Positions 15,936 through 25,055 of a DNA stretch of 48,770 nucleotides are shown here, piece after piece. Location: NCBI GenBank assembly GCA_017396395.1, contig JAFQMF010000012.1, positions 1 to 48,770 of the forward strand, read 5' to 3'. The DNA is from Clostridia bacterium (lineage in GTDB: Bacteria > Bacillota > Clostridia > RUG12999). Below the pieces are notes generated by a model. That model saw nothing but the letters and a program-made list of their open reading frames with translations, did not search any database and was not told the DNA's origin. A program made the translations under genes and the position numbers. Position 1 is the stretch's first letter; each line of letters starts with the position of its first letter.

Positions 15936-18839
15936 ATGAATAATAAAACTAACTATAAGAGTCTATTTGAACAGCAATCCTATGAAGATACATTACTCAA
16001 TTATCAAAATGTTTTAAATAATAATACACATATTTGGGACTACGTTATTCTTACTGCATCCAATGAAGCACAAGCTAAGGGATATCTTGAACAAATAAAT
16101 GTTCGTGTCAAATCAGGACAAATTCCTGTTAATACTCATTATGCTGTACTTCCTGACCCTGAGGGAAAACGTGTGGGTTCTGGCGGAGCAACTTTAAATG
16201 CAATTTTATATGTAAATAACAGGGAGATAAAGCTTGGAAATCCAACTCCCTTTAACAAGAGAATTCTCCTTATAAATTCAGGGGGTGACAGCAAAAGAGT
16301 ACCCCAGTATTCTGCTTGCGGAAAGCTGTTTAGTCCAGTACCAAGAACTCTTCCGGACGGACGCAGGTCAACATTATTTGATGAGTTTATGATTGGTATG
16401 TCAACTGTTGCTCCTCGTATATCCTCGGGTATGCTTATATGCTCAGGAGATGTTCTTCTTTTATTTAATGCATTGCAGATTGATTTTTATTCTAAAGGGG
16501 CTGCCGTACTTTCCATTAAGGAGAATGTGGAAACAGGAAAAAATCATGGTGTTTTTCTAAAAGACGAAAATGATAATGTAGGCAGTTTTTTACATAAGCA
16601 AACAACAGATATACTTAAAAGTTTAGGTGCAGTGGATGATAGCGGTAATGTAGATATAGATACCGGTGCAGTAATTTTAGATTGTAACATTTTAAGTGAT
16701 CTTTGCGGTCTTGTAATAAATGAACCGGAAAAGTATATAAATGAAAATGCACGTCTGTCCTTTTATGCAGATTTTCTTTATCCGCTGGCAAGTAATTCCA
16801 CATTAGAACAATTTTATAAAGAAATTCCCGAAGGAGATTTTACTCCTGAGCTAAAAGAGTGCAGAACAGAACTGTGGAACGTATTAAGCAAATATAATAT
16901 GAAATTAATACGTTTATCTCCCGCTTCATTTATCCACTTTGGTACAACAAGTGAATTGCTTAAGCTTATGACCAAGGATATGGAGGATTATCGTTTTCTT
17001 GGTTGGAAAGGGAATATAGGTTCTAATAATAATGAAATCTCCTATGCAGTAAGTAACAGCTATATCAGTCGTAAGGCAATTGTTGGAGAAGGGTCATATA
17101 TTGAGGATTGTTACATTCATAACGGCTCTGTAATTGGGAAAAATTGCGTTCTTTCAGGAATTACACTAAATGGACAAACAATTCCTGATAATACAGTTAT
17201 GCATGGTCTTAAATTAGAAAAGGGCAGATTTGTTGCAAGAATGTATGGGGTTAATGATAATCCTAAGGAAAATAAACTTTTCGGCAATGATATAAAAGAT
17301 GCTCTTTGGATAAGTAAAATTTACCCTGTTTGTGATACTATGGAGGAAGCTGTAAAGAAAACACTTGCGGTTATGAGTGGGGAAGTGTACTCAGGTGAAC
17401 TGACTTCTTTATGTGAATCATTTAATAATGCTGATGTTACTGCAATTTTGCCCTGGCAGGAAAAACTGTCAGATAAAGTAAAAGCTGAATCAATTTTACA
17501 GGGAATAGATGATGGTATTGCTGTTGAGTCTTTGAAGGAAGATGTTAATGAACGTATTGAAGAACACCTTATATATGAGGCCGACAAAATAAATACCAAT
17601 GATATTTCAAGCTTTAGTCGTAAAATACGTATATACTGGTATTTGCATAAGCTGACAGGAAAAAATGAATATGCAGACAAGTGTTTTCAGACTATATCTA
17701 CAGTTATTTTACAGTCTGCAATTGAAGGTGCAGTATATCGTGAAAACGCAAAAATACAAGAAAATGAAGTGATTACAAGGCTTCCTGTTCGTGTTAACTG
17801 GGGGGGAGGCTGGTCAGATACTCCTCCATACTGTATGGAGCACGGAGGAACAGTTCTTAATGCAGCAGTTAGTCTTAATGGTGACCTTCCAATAGAAGTT
17901 ACAATAAAAAAACTGGATGAGAATAAAATTATACTTACATCAACAGATATTGGTGCTTATAAAGAGTTTACAGGTGATATAACTGATCTTCAGTACTGCC
18001 GTGACCCACATGATGCCTTTGCACTTCATAAGGCAGCATTAATTGCCTGTGGACTTGTACCGTTAGATTTGCAGAATATGACAGTAGAAGATATTTGTAA
18101 AAATCTTGGGGGCGGAATATACTTTAATACCAGAGTTATTAATATCCCTAAGGGTAGCGGACTTGGTACAAGCTCTATTCTTGCAGGTGCTTGTGTAAAA
18201 GCACTGTACAGATTGACTCATACTGAGATTTCTGATGAAGATATGTATAACAGAGTTCTTTGTATGGAACAGCTTATGTCAACAGGAGGCGGCTGGCAAG
18301 ATCAGGTTGGAGGACTTGCTCCAGGCGTTAAAATGGTTACCAGCAGGTCAGGTTTGAAACAAGAAATACAGTGCTTATCTCTTAATATAAGCAGTGAAAC
18401 TATGGATGAATTAAATGAGAGATTTGCTCTTATTTATACAGGTCAGCGACGCCTTGCCAGAAATCTTCTCCGTGAGGTAGTAGGGAAGTATATTGGAAAT
18501 AATGAAACATCCGTTACTGTGCATTATGATATTCAGCGTCTTGCAGTGCTGATGCGTTTTGAACTTGAAAAAGGTAATATTGATGGCTTTGCAAAGTTAC
18601 TTAATGAACATTGGGAACTGTCAAAAAAGCTTGATATGGGATGTACTAATACTTGTATAGACCAGATTTTATACAGTATTTCCGATTTAACTGAAGGTCA
18701 TATGATTTGCGGTGCAGGGGGCGGAGGCTTCTTGCAGATTGTCCTTAAAAAAGGTATTTCAAAGGAGTTACTTCGTAACCGTTTAAGAGAGGTATTTCAG
18801 GATAGCGGTGTTGCAGTATATGATTGTAAGATAATATAA
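15936..18839 (+). CDS. fkp: FKP-type bifunctional fucokinase/fucose-1-phosphate guanylyltransferase
   Basis: A 967-residue two-domain protein. The N-terminal nucleotidyltransferase part has LPDPEGKRVGSGGATLNA and INSGGDSKRVPQYSACGK, followed by a short left-handed beta-helix (YIEDCYIHNGSVIGKNCVL). The C-terminal GHMP kinase begins at about 619 (RVNWGGGWSDTPPYC), has PKGSGLGTSS at about 739 and ends with GAGGGGFLQIV. Size and order match the Bacteroides Fkp and human fucokinase families, which convert L-fucose to fucose-1-phosphate and then GDP-fucose. A related sugar such as a heptose is possible. ATG 15936 has GAGAGGAA upstream; the earlier in-frame ATG 15900 has no ribosome binding site. 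Confidence 0.85.
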   Translation: MNNKTNYKSLFEQQSYEDTLLNYQNVLNNNTHIWDYVILTASNEAQAKGYLEQINVRVKSGQIPVNTHYAVLPDPEGKRVGSGGATLNAILYVNNREIKLGNPTPFNKRILLINSGGDSKRVPQYSACGKLFSPVPRTLPDGRRSTLFDEFMIGMSTVAPRISSGMLICSGDVLLLFNALQIDFYSKGAAVLSIKENVETGKNHGVFLKDENDNVGSFLHKQTTDILKSLGAVDDSGNVDIDTGAVILDCNILSDLCGLVINEPEKYINENARLSFYADFLYPLASNSTLEQFYKEIPEGDFTPELKECRTELWNVLSKYNMKLIRLSPASFIHFGTTSELLKLMTKDMEDYRFLGWKGNIGSNNNEISYAVSNSYISRKAIVGEGSYIEDCYIHNGSVIGKNCVLSGITLNGQTIPDNTVMHGLKLEKGRFVARMYGVNDNPKENKLFGNDIKDALWISKIYPVCDTMEEAVKKTLAVMSGEVYSGELTSLCESFNNADVTAILPWQEKLSDKVKAESILQGIDDGIAVESLKEDVNERIEEHLIYEADKINTNDISSFSRKIRIYWYLHKLTGKNEYADKCFQTISTVILQSAIEGAVYRENAKIQENEVITRLPVRVNWGGGWSDTPPYCMEHGGTVLNAAVSLNGDLPIEVTIKKLDENKIILTSTDIGAYKEFTGDITDLQYCRDPHDAFALHKAALIACGLVPLDLQNMTVEDICKNLGGGIYFNTRVINIPKGSGLGTSSILAGACVKALYRLTHTEISDEDMYNRVLCMEQLMSTGGGWQDQVGGLAPGVKMVTSRSGLKQEIQCLSLNISSETMDELNERFALIYTGQRRLARNLLREVVGKYIGNNETSVTVHYDIQRLAVLMRFELEKGNIDGFAKLLNEHWELSKKLDMGCTNTCIDQILYSISDLTEGHMICGAGGGGFLQIVLKKGISKELLRNRLREVFQDSGVAVYDCKII

Positions 18840-18875
18840 AAAATTTAAAATTAAATAGTGATAGGATGTGTCATT

Positions 18876-20117
18876 ATGAATAAATATAAAATTGCAGTAG
18901 CAGGTACAGGCTATGTTGGTCTTTCAATAGCAACTCTTTTAGCACAGCATCATACTGTTTATGCAGTAGATATTGTTCCTGAAAAGGTAGAAATGATAAA
19001 TAATAAAAAATCACCTATTCAGGATGATTATATTGAAAAATATCTTACTGAAAAAGAGCTGGATTTAACAGCTACGTTAGATGGAGAGGCTGCCTATAAA
19101 AATGCGGATTTTGTGGTTATTGCAGCACCTACAAATTATGACAGTAAGAAAAACTTTTTTGATACATCAGCTGTTGAAAAGGTTATTTCTTCTGTGCTGG
19201 AATGTAATAAACAAGCTATAATGATAATCAAATCCACTATTCCGGTTGGATATACAGATAGTATAAGAAATAAGTTTAAATGTGAAAATATTATATTTAG
19301 TCCTGAATTTTTAAGAGAAAGTAAGGCTCTTTATGACAATTTATATCCCAGCCGTATAATTGTAGGCACTGATATGGAAAATCAGCGTCTTATAGATGCT
19401 GCAAATACTTTTGCAAGACTTTTACAGGAGGGTGCGATTAAAAAGGATATTGATACCCTTATTATGGGCTATACTGAAGCAGAGGCTGTTAAGCTTTTTG
19501 CTAATACATACCTTGCCCTTAGAGTATCATACTTTAATGAGCTGGATACCTATGCAGAGGTTAAGGGTCTTGATACACAGAAAATTATTGAAGGAGTGTG
19601 CCTTGACCCCAGAATAGGTGCTCACTATAACAATCCTTCTTTTGGATATGGCGGATATTGTCTTCCAAAGGATACAAAGCAGTTGCTTGCAAACTATGAG
19701 GATGTACCCCAGAATATGATGTCTGCAATTGTTGAGTCCAATCGGACCCGTAAGGATTTTATTGCTGAGCGTGTTTTGGAAATGGCAGGTGCATACCAGG
19801 CAAGTGATGAATATACACCTGAAAAGGAAAAGGAAATTATTATTGGAGTATATCGTCTTACAATGAAAGCAAATTCGGATAATTTCCGTCAGTCATCAAT
19901 TCAGGGTGTTATGAAAAGAATTAAAGCAAAAGGTGCAACAGTAATTATTTATGAGCCTACATTAGAGGATGGCTCTACCTTCTTTGGAAGTATTGTGGAA
20001 AATAACCTTGAAAAATTTAAAAACAAAAGTCAGGCAATTATAGCAAACAGATATGACAGCTGTCTTGATGATGTGCAAAGTAAGGTATATACAAGAGATA
20101 TCTTCAGAAGAGATTAA
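18876..20117 (+). CDS. ugd: UDP-glucose 6-dehydrogenase
   Basis: A 413-residue member of the short-type UDP-sugar dehydrogenase group. The N-terminal Rossmann motif is [17 protein letters not shown] and [10 protein letters not shown] follow; [20 protein letters not shown] is the conserved substrate region; and the catalytic Cys lies in [14 protein letters not shown]. It oxidises UDP-glucose to UDP-glucuronate with 2 NAD+. With the epimerase downstream it supplies UDP-galacturonate for the polymer. ATG 18876 follows AGGATG; the in-frame GTG 18858 is rejected. Confidence 0.93.
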   Translation: MNKYKIAVAGTGYVGLSIATLLAQHHTVYAVDIVPEKVEMINNKKSPIQDDYIEKYLTEKELDLTATLDGEAAYKNADFVVIAAPTNYDSKKNFFDTSAVEKVISSVLECNKQAIMIIKSTIPVGYTDSIRNKFKCENIIFSPEFLRESKALYDNLYPSRIIVGTDMENQRLIDAANTFARLLQEGAIKKDIDTLIMGYTEAEAVKLFANTYLALRVSYFNELDTYAEVKGLDTQKIIEGVCLDPRIGAHYNNPSFGYGGYCLPKDTKQLLANYEDVPQNMMSAIVESNRTRKDFIAERVLEMAGAYQASDEYTPEKEKEIIIGVYRLTMKANSDNFRQSSIQGVMKRIKAKGATVIIYEPTLEDGSTFFGSIVENNLEKFKNKSQAIIANRYDSCLDDVQSKVYTRDIFRRD

Positions 20118-20201
20118 TTTAAACAACAGCAGCTTCTTTATAAAAATCTTAAAAAGAAAAGTGCAAAATGGGACAGATATATGTGAAAAAAGATGGGGAA
20201 A

Positions 20202-20303
20202 GACCCGATACTTGGTATTTCTTGGCCGCTGAAACTGTTGGAAGACGCACAGCTTATTATATCAGACAAAGATAAAAACTATCCTCTTTTAAATGAGGTT
20301 TAA
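20202..20303 (+). pseudogene. rfbC: Remnant of dTDP-4-dehydrorhamnose 3,5-epimerase (3' end)
   Basis: Thirty-three codons, reading DPILGISWPLKLLEDAQLII then SDKDKNYPLLNEV and stop, match the C-terminus of RmlC (family pattern DPxLGIxWP ... ILSEKDRNxPLL). An in-frame stop lies at 20184-20186 and no cupin core is present. About 80% of the gene is gone. It sits between ugd and the epimerase and shows that dTDP-rhamnose genes were once here; rfbA and rfbB survive at 38120-40011. The rest of 20118-20327 shows no gene. Confidence 0.78.
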
Positions 20304-20327
20304 TGAAAGAAAAAGGAGAACATATAA

Positions 20328-21398
20328 ATGTTACCTGTTAACACACCTTTAAATAATAAAACTATATTGGTTACGGGAGCAGCAGGTTTTATAGGCTCCA
20401 ACTTAGTACTTGAACTTCTTCGCACTCAGGACTCGGTAAACATTATAGGCGTAGATAATATGAATGACTATTATGATGTAACTATTAAAGAATATCGTCT
20501 GAGAGAAATTGAAAAAGCTGTTATAAATTCTAACTCTAAATGGAGCTTTATAAAAGGCAGTATTGCTGATAAAGGTTTAATTGAGGATATATTTGCAAAA
20601 TATAGTCCGTCTGTGGTGGTAAATCTTGCTGCACAAGCAGGTGTAAGATATTCCATTACCAATCCTGACGCATATGTTGAAGCTAACCTGATAGGCTTTT
20701 ATAATATCTTGGAGGCTTGCCGTAACAATCCTGTTAAACATCTTGTTTATGCTTCTTCTTCATCAGTGTATGGTTCAAACAAAAAGGTGCCTTATTCAAC
20801 TGATGATAAGGTAGATAACCCTGTATCGCTATATGCAGCTACTAAAAAATCCAATGAGCTTTTAGCACATGCATATTCGAAGCTTTATAATATTCCATCA
20901 ACAGGGCTTCGTTTTTTTACTGTTTATGGTCCTGCAGGAAGACCTGATATGGCATATTTCAGCTTTACAAATAAGCTGATTGAAGGGAAAACAATAGAAA
21001 TATTTAATTACGGTAACTGTAAGCGGGATTTTACATATATTGATGATATTATTGAAGGTATTAAAAGAGTTATACAGCACGCTCCGGAAAAGAAAGACGG
21101 AGAGGATGGGTTACCCCTTCCACCATATGCTGTATATAATATCGGAAACAGCAATCCTGAAAATCTGCTTGATTTTGTAACTATTTTGCAAGAGGAGTTA
21201 ATAGATGCAAAGGTTCTTCCGGAAAATTATGATTTTGAAGCACATAAAAAATTAGTACCAATGCAGCCGGGAGATGTTCCTGTTACTTATGCAGATACAA
21301 CTGCTCTTGAAAGAGATTTTGGGTTTAAACCTACTACCTCTCTTAAAGTTGGTTTAAGAAAATTTGCACAGTGGTATTATGAATTTTATTGTAAATAA
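20328..21398 (+). CDS. UDP-glucuronate 4-epimerase
   Basis: A 356-residue extended short-chain dehydrogenase. It has GAAGFIGSNLV for NAD binding, the GAE-type signature GVDNMNDYYDVTIKEYRL, NLAAQAGVRYSITNP, a SSSSVYG motif, and the catalytic YAATKKSNE (Tyr, Lys). The MNDYYDxxIKxxRL block and AQAGVRYS are hallmarks of UDP-glucuronate 4-epimerases of the Cap1J/LspL type. It makes UDP-galacturonate from the Ugd product. AAAGGAG precedes ATG 20328. It is the last gene of the first EPS block. Confidence 0.9.
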   Translation: MLPVNTPLNNKTILVTGAAGFIGSNLVLELLRTQDSVNIIGVDNMNDYYDVTIKEYRLREIEKAVINSNSKWSFIKGSIADKGLIEDIFAKYSPSVVVNLAAQAGVRYSITNPDAYVEANLIGFYNILEACRNNPVKHLVYASSSSVYGSNKKVPYSTDDKVDNPVSLYAATKKSNELLAHAYSKLYNIPSTGLRFFTVYGPAGRPDMAYFSFTNKLIEGKTIEIFNYGNCKRDFTYIDDIIEGIKRVIQHAPEKKDGEDGLPLPPYAVYNIGNSNPENLLDFVTILQEELIDAKVLPENYDFEAHKKLVPMQPGDVPVTYADTTALERDFGFKPTTSLKVGLRKFAQWYYEFYCK

Positions 21399-21408
21399 TT
21401 AATTTTTT

Positions 21409-21444
21409 AAATTACTTGATTTTACAAGTAATTTGTGGTATAAT
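21409..21444 (+). promoter_or_regulatory. SRP RNA promoter overlapped by a perfect inverted repeat
   Basis: TTGATT (21416-21421) and TATAAT (21439-21444) are spaced by 17 bp just before the SRP RNA. A perfect 10-bp inverted repeat (AAATTACTTG 21409-21418, CAAGTAATTT 21425-21434) straddles the -35 box. It has no U-tract on either strand, so it may be an operator or only a weak terminator for the gene before. Confidence 0.75.
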
Positions 21445-21450
21445 AACTAA

Positions 21451-21722
21451 GTCGTACTAGTCGGGGAGTTAGCGGTTCCTTATACCTGCAGTCCGCTATA
21501 GCAGGGGCGAATTCCTTTTGGAGGGTTATGTTAAGTATTGTCGGATTTTTAAAAAAGTGTTGATTATTGGGTCTTGCACAACATAATGGTGTGAACCTTG
21601 TCAGGCGGGGAACCGAGCAGCAATAAGCATTTTATTGTGTGTGTTGCAAGGTCACCCAGTATGAGCTTTTTTGAATTTTACGGGTGTTTCACATAATTCG
21701 AAAAAAGGTGTACGATGTTTTT
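21451..21722 (+). ncRNA. ffs: Large signal recognition particle RNA (Bacillus-type scRNA)
   Basis: About 270 nt. The 5' part GTCGGGGAGTTAGCGGTTCC, then CCTGCAGTCCGCTATAGCAG, matches the Firmicutes Alu domain. The helix-8 core GAACCTTGTCAGGCGGGGAA continues CCGAGCAGCAATAAG and has a GGAA tetraloop closed by CGG/CCG. The terminal stem pairs GTCGTAC (21451-21457) with GTACGA near 21710, and a T-run follows. It binds Ffh and directs co-translational targeting. A -10 box ends 6 bp before the likely start. The exact 3' end is estimated. Confidence 0.93.
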
Positions 21723-21752
21723 TTATATATAAATGAGAGATTGGGGATTTAT

Positions 21753-22472
21753 ATGAGAAAACTTTTAAGTCACCTGAGAAAAGCAGTAGATGACTATAAT
21801 ATGATACAAGAGGGAGACAGAATTGCTGTTGGCGTTTCAGGCGGTAAGGACAGTATTGTGCTTATGCTTGCATTAAATGAACTAAAAAGGTTTTATCCTA
21901 AAAAGTTTACTCTAAAAGCTATATGTCTTGATTTAGGTTTTAAGGCAGATTATCAACCGCTTGTTGATTTATGCCGTGATAAAAACATAGAACTTCATAT
22001 GGTAAAAACTCAAATAGGAGAAATAGTTTTTGATGTAAGAAAAGAAACAAATCCCTGTTCTCTTTGTGCTAAAATGCGTAGAGGTGCTCTTCACGAAAAG
22101 GCTAAAGAGCTTGGTTGCAATAAAGTAGCACTTGGACATCATTATGACGATGTACTGGAAACTTTTTTCCTTTGTCTTTTTAATGAAGCAAGGATAAGCT
22201 GTTTTTCACCTGTTACATATCTTGACAGAACACAGCTATATCTTATAAGACCGCTTATTTATACAGAAGAAAGGGAAATTAAAAGATTTGTATCAGACAA
22301 TAATTTGCCCGTTATTTTTAATCCCTGCCCCGCGGACGGAAAGACTAACAGACAGGATATGAAAAATTATATAGTAAGTTTAAACAGAGAACGTCATGGT
22401 ATTAAAGAAAAAATCTTTCACGCAATAGCAAATTCTCAGATAGATGGTTGGAGGAAGGAAAATGAGGGCTGA
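21753..22472 (+). CDS. TtcA-like tRNA 2-thiocytidine/PP-loop ATPase
   Basis: A 239-residue PP-loop ATPase. SGGKDSIVLM binds ATP; CSLCAKMRRG carries the conserved Cys pair; GHHYDDVLETFF is the second conserved motif. These features match the TtcA/TtuA-like family that thiolates tRNA. Length is slightly short for proteobacterial TtcA but normal for clostridial homologues. The frame is open from 21684, but that start lies inside the SRP RNA; ATG 21753 with GGGGA upstream is chosen. It overlaps the next gene by 11 bp. Confidence 0.88.
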   Translation: MRKLLSHLRKAVDDYNMIQEGDRIAVGVSGGKDSIVLMLALNELKRFYPKKFTLKAICLDLGFKADYQPLVDLCRDKNIELHMVKTQIGEIVFDVRKETNPCSLCAKMRRGALHEKAKELGCNKVALGHHYDDVLETFFLCLFNEARISCFSPVTYLDRTQLYLIRPLIYTEEREIKRFVSDNNLPVIFNPCPADGKTNRQDMKNYIVSLNRERHGIKEKIFHAIANSQIDGWRKENEG

Positions 22473-23181
22473 TAAATTTCTTGCAGGACAGGGAATATAT
22501 ACCCGCAAAGAGGTTAAAGATTTTTTTAAAAAAAAGAAGGTCACTATAAACGGGGAAATCGTTACAGACGGCTCAGTTCATATTGATGAAAAAAGCGACA
22601 TTATAATGCTGGATAATAACATTGTAACATACCAAAAGTATGTTTATTTAATGATGAATAAACCTGCTGGATATATTTCGGCTACTGAGGATGCAAAAGA
22701 CCCTACAGTAATCGACCTTTTACCAGAGGAGTATATGCATTTTCATCCTTTTCCTGTAGGTAGGCTTGACAAAGATACAGTGGGATTGCTACTTCTGACA
22801 AATGACGGTGAGCTTGCACATAAACTTTTATCTCCAAAGAAAAAGGTTCCTAAGATTTATCTTGCCAAAGTGGAAAAGGAGATAAATGATAAGGATATTA
22901 AGGCGTTTAAAGAGGGGATTTATATTCCTGAAGGAGATTATACCACTATGCCTGGTAATCTTGAAATAGTTGAGAAAGGGGATAACCCCTTATGCAAGGT
23001 TACAATATGCGAAGGAAAATTTCATCAGGTTAAAAGAATGTTTGAAAAGCGAAATAATAAGGTGCTTTTTCTAAAAAGAATAACATTTGCAGGTCTTAAT
23101 TTGGACGAAAAACTGGCGGAGGGACAAGTTCGTCAGTTGACGGACCATGAGCTTAAAATAATAGGAAAGGAAAAGGCTTAA
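22462..23181 (+). CDS. rsuA: RsuA-family 16S rRNA pseudouridine synthase
   Basis: A 239-residue protein: an N-terminal S4 RNA-binding domain (MRADKFLAGQGIYTRKEVKD) and a pseudouridine synthase domain with the catalytic Asp in GRLDKDTVGLLLLTNDG, then KKVPKIYLAKV and EGKFHQVKRM. The RsuA branch modifies U516 of 16S rRNA (family knowledge); a role on 23S rRNA cannot be excluded. ATG 22462 has GGAGGAAGG upstream and overlaps the end of the TtcA-like gene, so translation is coupled. An earlier in-frame ATG (22444) is rejected because it would bury that site. Confidence 0.9.
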   Translation: MRADKFLAGQGIYTRKEVKDFFKKKKVTINGEIVTDGSVHIDEKSDIIMLDNNIVTYQKYVYLMMNKPAGYISATEDAKDPTVIDLLPEEYMHFHPFPVGRLDKDTVGLLLLTNDGELAHKLLSPKKKVPKIYLAKVEKEINDKDIKAFKEGIYIPEGDYTTMPGNLEIVEKGDNPLCKVTICEGKFHQVKRMFEKRNNKVLFLKRITFAGLNLDEKLAEGQVRQLTDHELKIIGKEKA

Positions 23182-23184
23182 AAT

Positions 23185-23289
23185 ATGAAACGGGAAAAGA
23201 AAAAACAGATTATTGCCTGGATATTAGTAGCTTGTATGACTGTTTCAGTGATGGCAAGCCTTGTTATACAGCTTTTTTATACAATATAG
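23185..23289 (+). CDS. 34-residue membrane peptide
   Basis: A short open frame, basic N-terminus MKREKKKQII followed by one hydrophobic helix (AWILVACMTVSVMASLVIQL) and a short tail. AGGAAAAGG lies upstream. It fits tightly between rsuA (3 bp) and the GH3 gene (12 bp). Small proteins of this shape (DUF4044-like) are common in Firmicutes; function is not known. Confidence 0.6.
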   Translation: MKREKKKQIIAWILVACMTVSVMASLVIQLFYTI

Positions 23290-23301
23290 GGAGTATTTAA
23301 A

Positions 23302-24444
23302 ATGAAAAAGTACAAACTTATAATGTTTTTTGCTATTATACTTACAATACTACTTGATGGTTGTAATATTGATAATAAAAATGAATCTGTAACTATGGAA
23401 AGTAAAGCAGATAAAATAATAAGTGAAATGTCTCTTAGCGAAATGATTTATCAGATGATGTATGTTAATCCTGAGGCTATCACAGGTGTTGGGACTGTAG
23501 TTCGTGCAGGAGAGGGTACAAAGAATGCTCTTGAAAAATATCCTGTAGGAGGAATAGTTTATTTTTCTAAGAACTTAAGTAATCGAAATCAAACCAAAGA
23601 GATGCTTCAAAATACACAGCGTTATTCTAAAATCCCCCTTTTTCTAGGAGTGGATGAAGAAGGGGGCAAGGTATCACGGCTTGGCAATAATCCGGATATG
23701 GGTACTACAAAGCTTCCTACAATGATGGAAATAGGAAAAACGGGTAATCCTGAAAAGGCATACGATATAGGGAAAACTCTGGCAAAGGATTTAACCCAAA
23801 TTGGTTTTAATATGGATTTTGCTCCTGTAGCTGATATTATAGTTAATCCTGAAAATACAGAAATCGGTGACCGTTCATTTGGTGAAAAACCTGATAATGT
23901 TGCATTAATGGTAAAAAACTGTGTTCTTGGTATGGAAAATAATGGACTCTCAGCTTGTATAAAGCATTTTCCGGGACACGGAAGTACATATACAAATTCT
24001 CATAACGGATATTCAGAAAGTACACGAACGATAGAAGAATTAAGAAATAATGAATTTATTCCTTTTAAGGCGGGAATTGATGCAGGAGCAGATTTTGTAA
24101 TGATTTCACATATGACACTTGTTAACGCAACAGGTAAAAAGCTTGCATCTACCCTGTCAAAGGAAGTAATAACTGACTTTTTGAAAAAAGAACTTAAATT
24201 TCAGGGGATAGTTATTACCGATTCCTTCCAGATGGGTGCCATAACCAAAGAATATACACAGGGTGAGGCTGCAATAAAAGCTGTTTTGGCAGGAACTGAT
24301 ATGATACTTATGCCTCAGGATATAGATGAGGTGCATAACGCACTTTTAAATGCAGTAAATAAGGGAGATATTTCAAAAAAACGCATACAAGAAAGTGTCC
24401 GTAAAATATTAGAATGTAAAATTAAAATGGGTATTATAAAATAA
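23302..24444 (+). CDS. nagZ: GH3 beta-N-acetylhexosaminidase lipoprotein (NagZ-like)
   Basis: A 380-residue glycoside hydrolase family 3 protein. A lipoprotein signal (lipobox LLDGC) anchors it outside the membrane. DEEGGKVSRLG, KHFPGHG (His222 region), and ITDSFQMGAI with the likely nucleophile Asp307 are present. The NagZ branch has a His/Asp acid-base dyad in KHFPGHGST-x(3)-H, which is visible. It would release GlcNAc from muropeptides or other glycans in cell-wall turnover. AGGGAG precedes the ATG. Substrate beyond a beta-hexosaminide is not resolved. Confidence 0.88.
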   Translation: MKKYKLIMFFAIILTILLDGCNIDNKNESVTMESKADKIISEMSLSEMIYQMMYVNPEAITGVGTVVRAGEGTKNALEKYPVGGIVYFSKNLSNRNQTKEMLQNTQRYSKIPLFLGVDEEGGKVSRLGNNPDMGTTKLPTMMEIGKTGNPEKAYDIGKTLAKDLTQIGFNMDFAPVADIIVNPENTEIGDRSFGEKPDNVALMVKNCVLGMENNGLSACIKHFPGHGSTYTNSHNGYSESTRTIEELRNNEFIPFKAGIDAGADFVMISHMTLVNATGKKLASTLSKEVITDFLKKELKFQGIVITDSFQMGAITKEYTQGEAAIKAVLAGTDMILMPQDIDEVHNALLNAVNKGDISKKRIQESVRKILECKIKMGIIK

Positions 24445-24469
24445 AGCTAAGGTGGAGTATAAAAAGCTT

Positions 24470-25021
24470 ATGGAATTATATAACGGCAGACCTGAAAATG
24501 AAGAAGGCAGGCTGGAAAAAGAAATAAAAGTTTATGACCTTCTTGATAAACTGAATATTAAATTTTGCCGTGTTGACCATAGTGTTACAGGCAAAATGGA
24601 GGCCTGTAAGGAGATTGATAAAACTTTAGGGGTAGTTATTTGCAAAAATTTATTTTTGTGTAACAGACAGAAAAGCAGATTTTATCTTCTTATGATGCCG
24701 GCAGATAAACCTTACCGTACCCGCATTTTTTCAAAACTTGCAGGCAGCAGCAGACTATCTTTTGGACCAGAGAAGGAAATGGAAGAGTATTTAGGTGTTA
24801 CTCCAGGCTCTGTAAGTATTCTTGGGCTTATGAATGATACTGATAAAAAGGTTAAGCTTTTTATTGATAAAGAAGTTCTAAAAAGTGAATTTATAGGATG
24901 CCATCCCTGTATAAACACCTCTAGTCTCAGAATGAAAACAGAAGATATTCTTGAAAAATTTCTGCCCTATGTAGGTCATAGTTATACAGAGGTTGACTTG
25001 CCTTACGAGTTTAATGAATAA
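24470..25021 (+). CDS. YbaK/ProX-type aminoacyl-tRNA deacylase
   Basis: A 183-residue protein of the YbaK/ProRS editing-domain family. Motifs KNLFLCNRQKSRFYLLMMPA, SRLSFGPEKEMEEYLGVTPG, SILGLMND and FIGCHPCINTSSLRM are typical of the ProX/PrdX branch, which hydrolyses mischarged Ala-tRNA-Pro. The start is ATG 24470 with AAGGTGGAG upstream (12-bp spacing); GTG 24452 lies within that site. It acts in trans as a fidelity factor in the cytoplasm. Confidence 0.88.
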   Translation: MELYNGRPENEEGRLEKEIKVYDLLDKLNIKFCRVDHSVTGKMEACKEIDKTLGVVICKNLFLCNRQKSRFYLLMMPADKPYRTRIFSKLAGSSRLSFGPEKEMEEYLGVTPGSVSILGLMNDTDKKVKLFIDKEVLKSEFIGCHPCINTSSLRMKTEDILEKFLPYVGHSYTEVDLPYEFNE

Positions 25022-25022
25022 C

Positions 25023-25052
25023 AAAAACCGCTTGAATATTCAAGCGGTTTTT
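25023..25052. terminator. Bidirectional terminator between convergent genes
   Basis: Perfect 30-bp palindrome (AAAAACCGCTTGAAT / ATTCAAGCGGTTTTT) with A/T tracts on both sides, between the deacylase gene and the convergent ATPase gene. Confidence 0.9.
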
Positions 25053-25055
25053 AAG

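Noticed and set aside
21684..21752. Extended N-terminus for the TtcA-like protein
   Set aside because: The upstream in-frame start lies inside the SRP RNA; ATG 21753 with GGGGA gives the normal family length.
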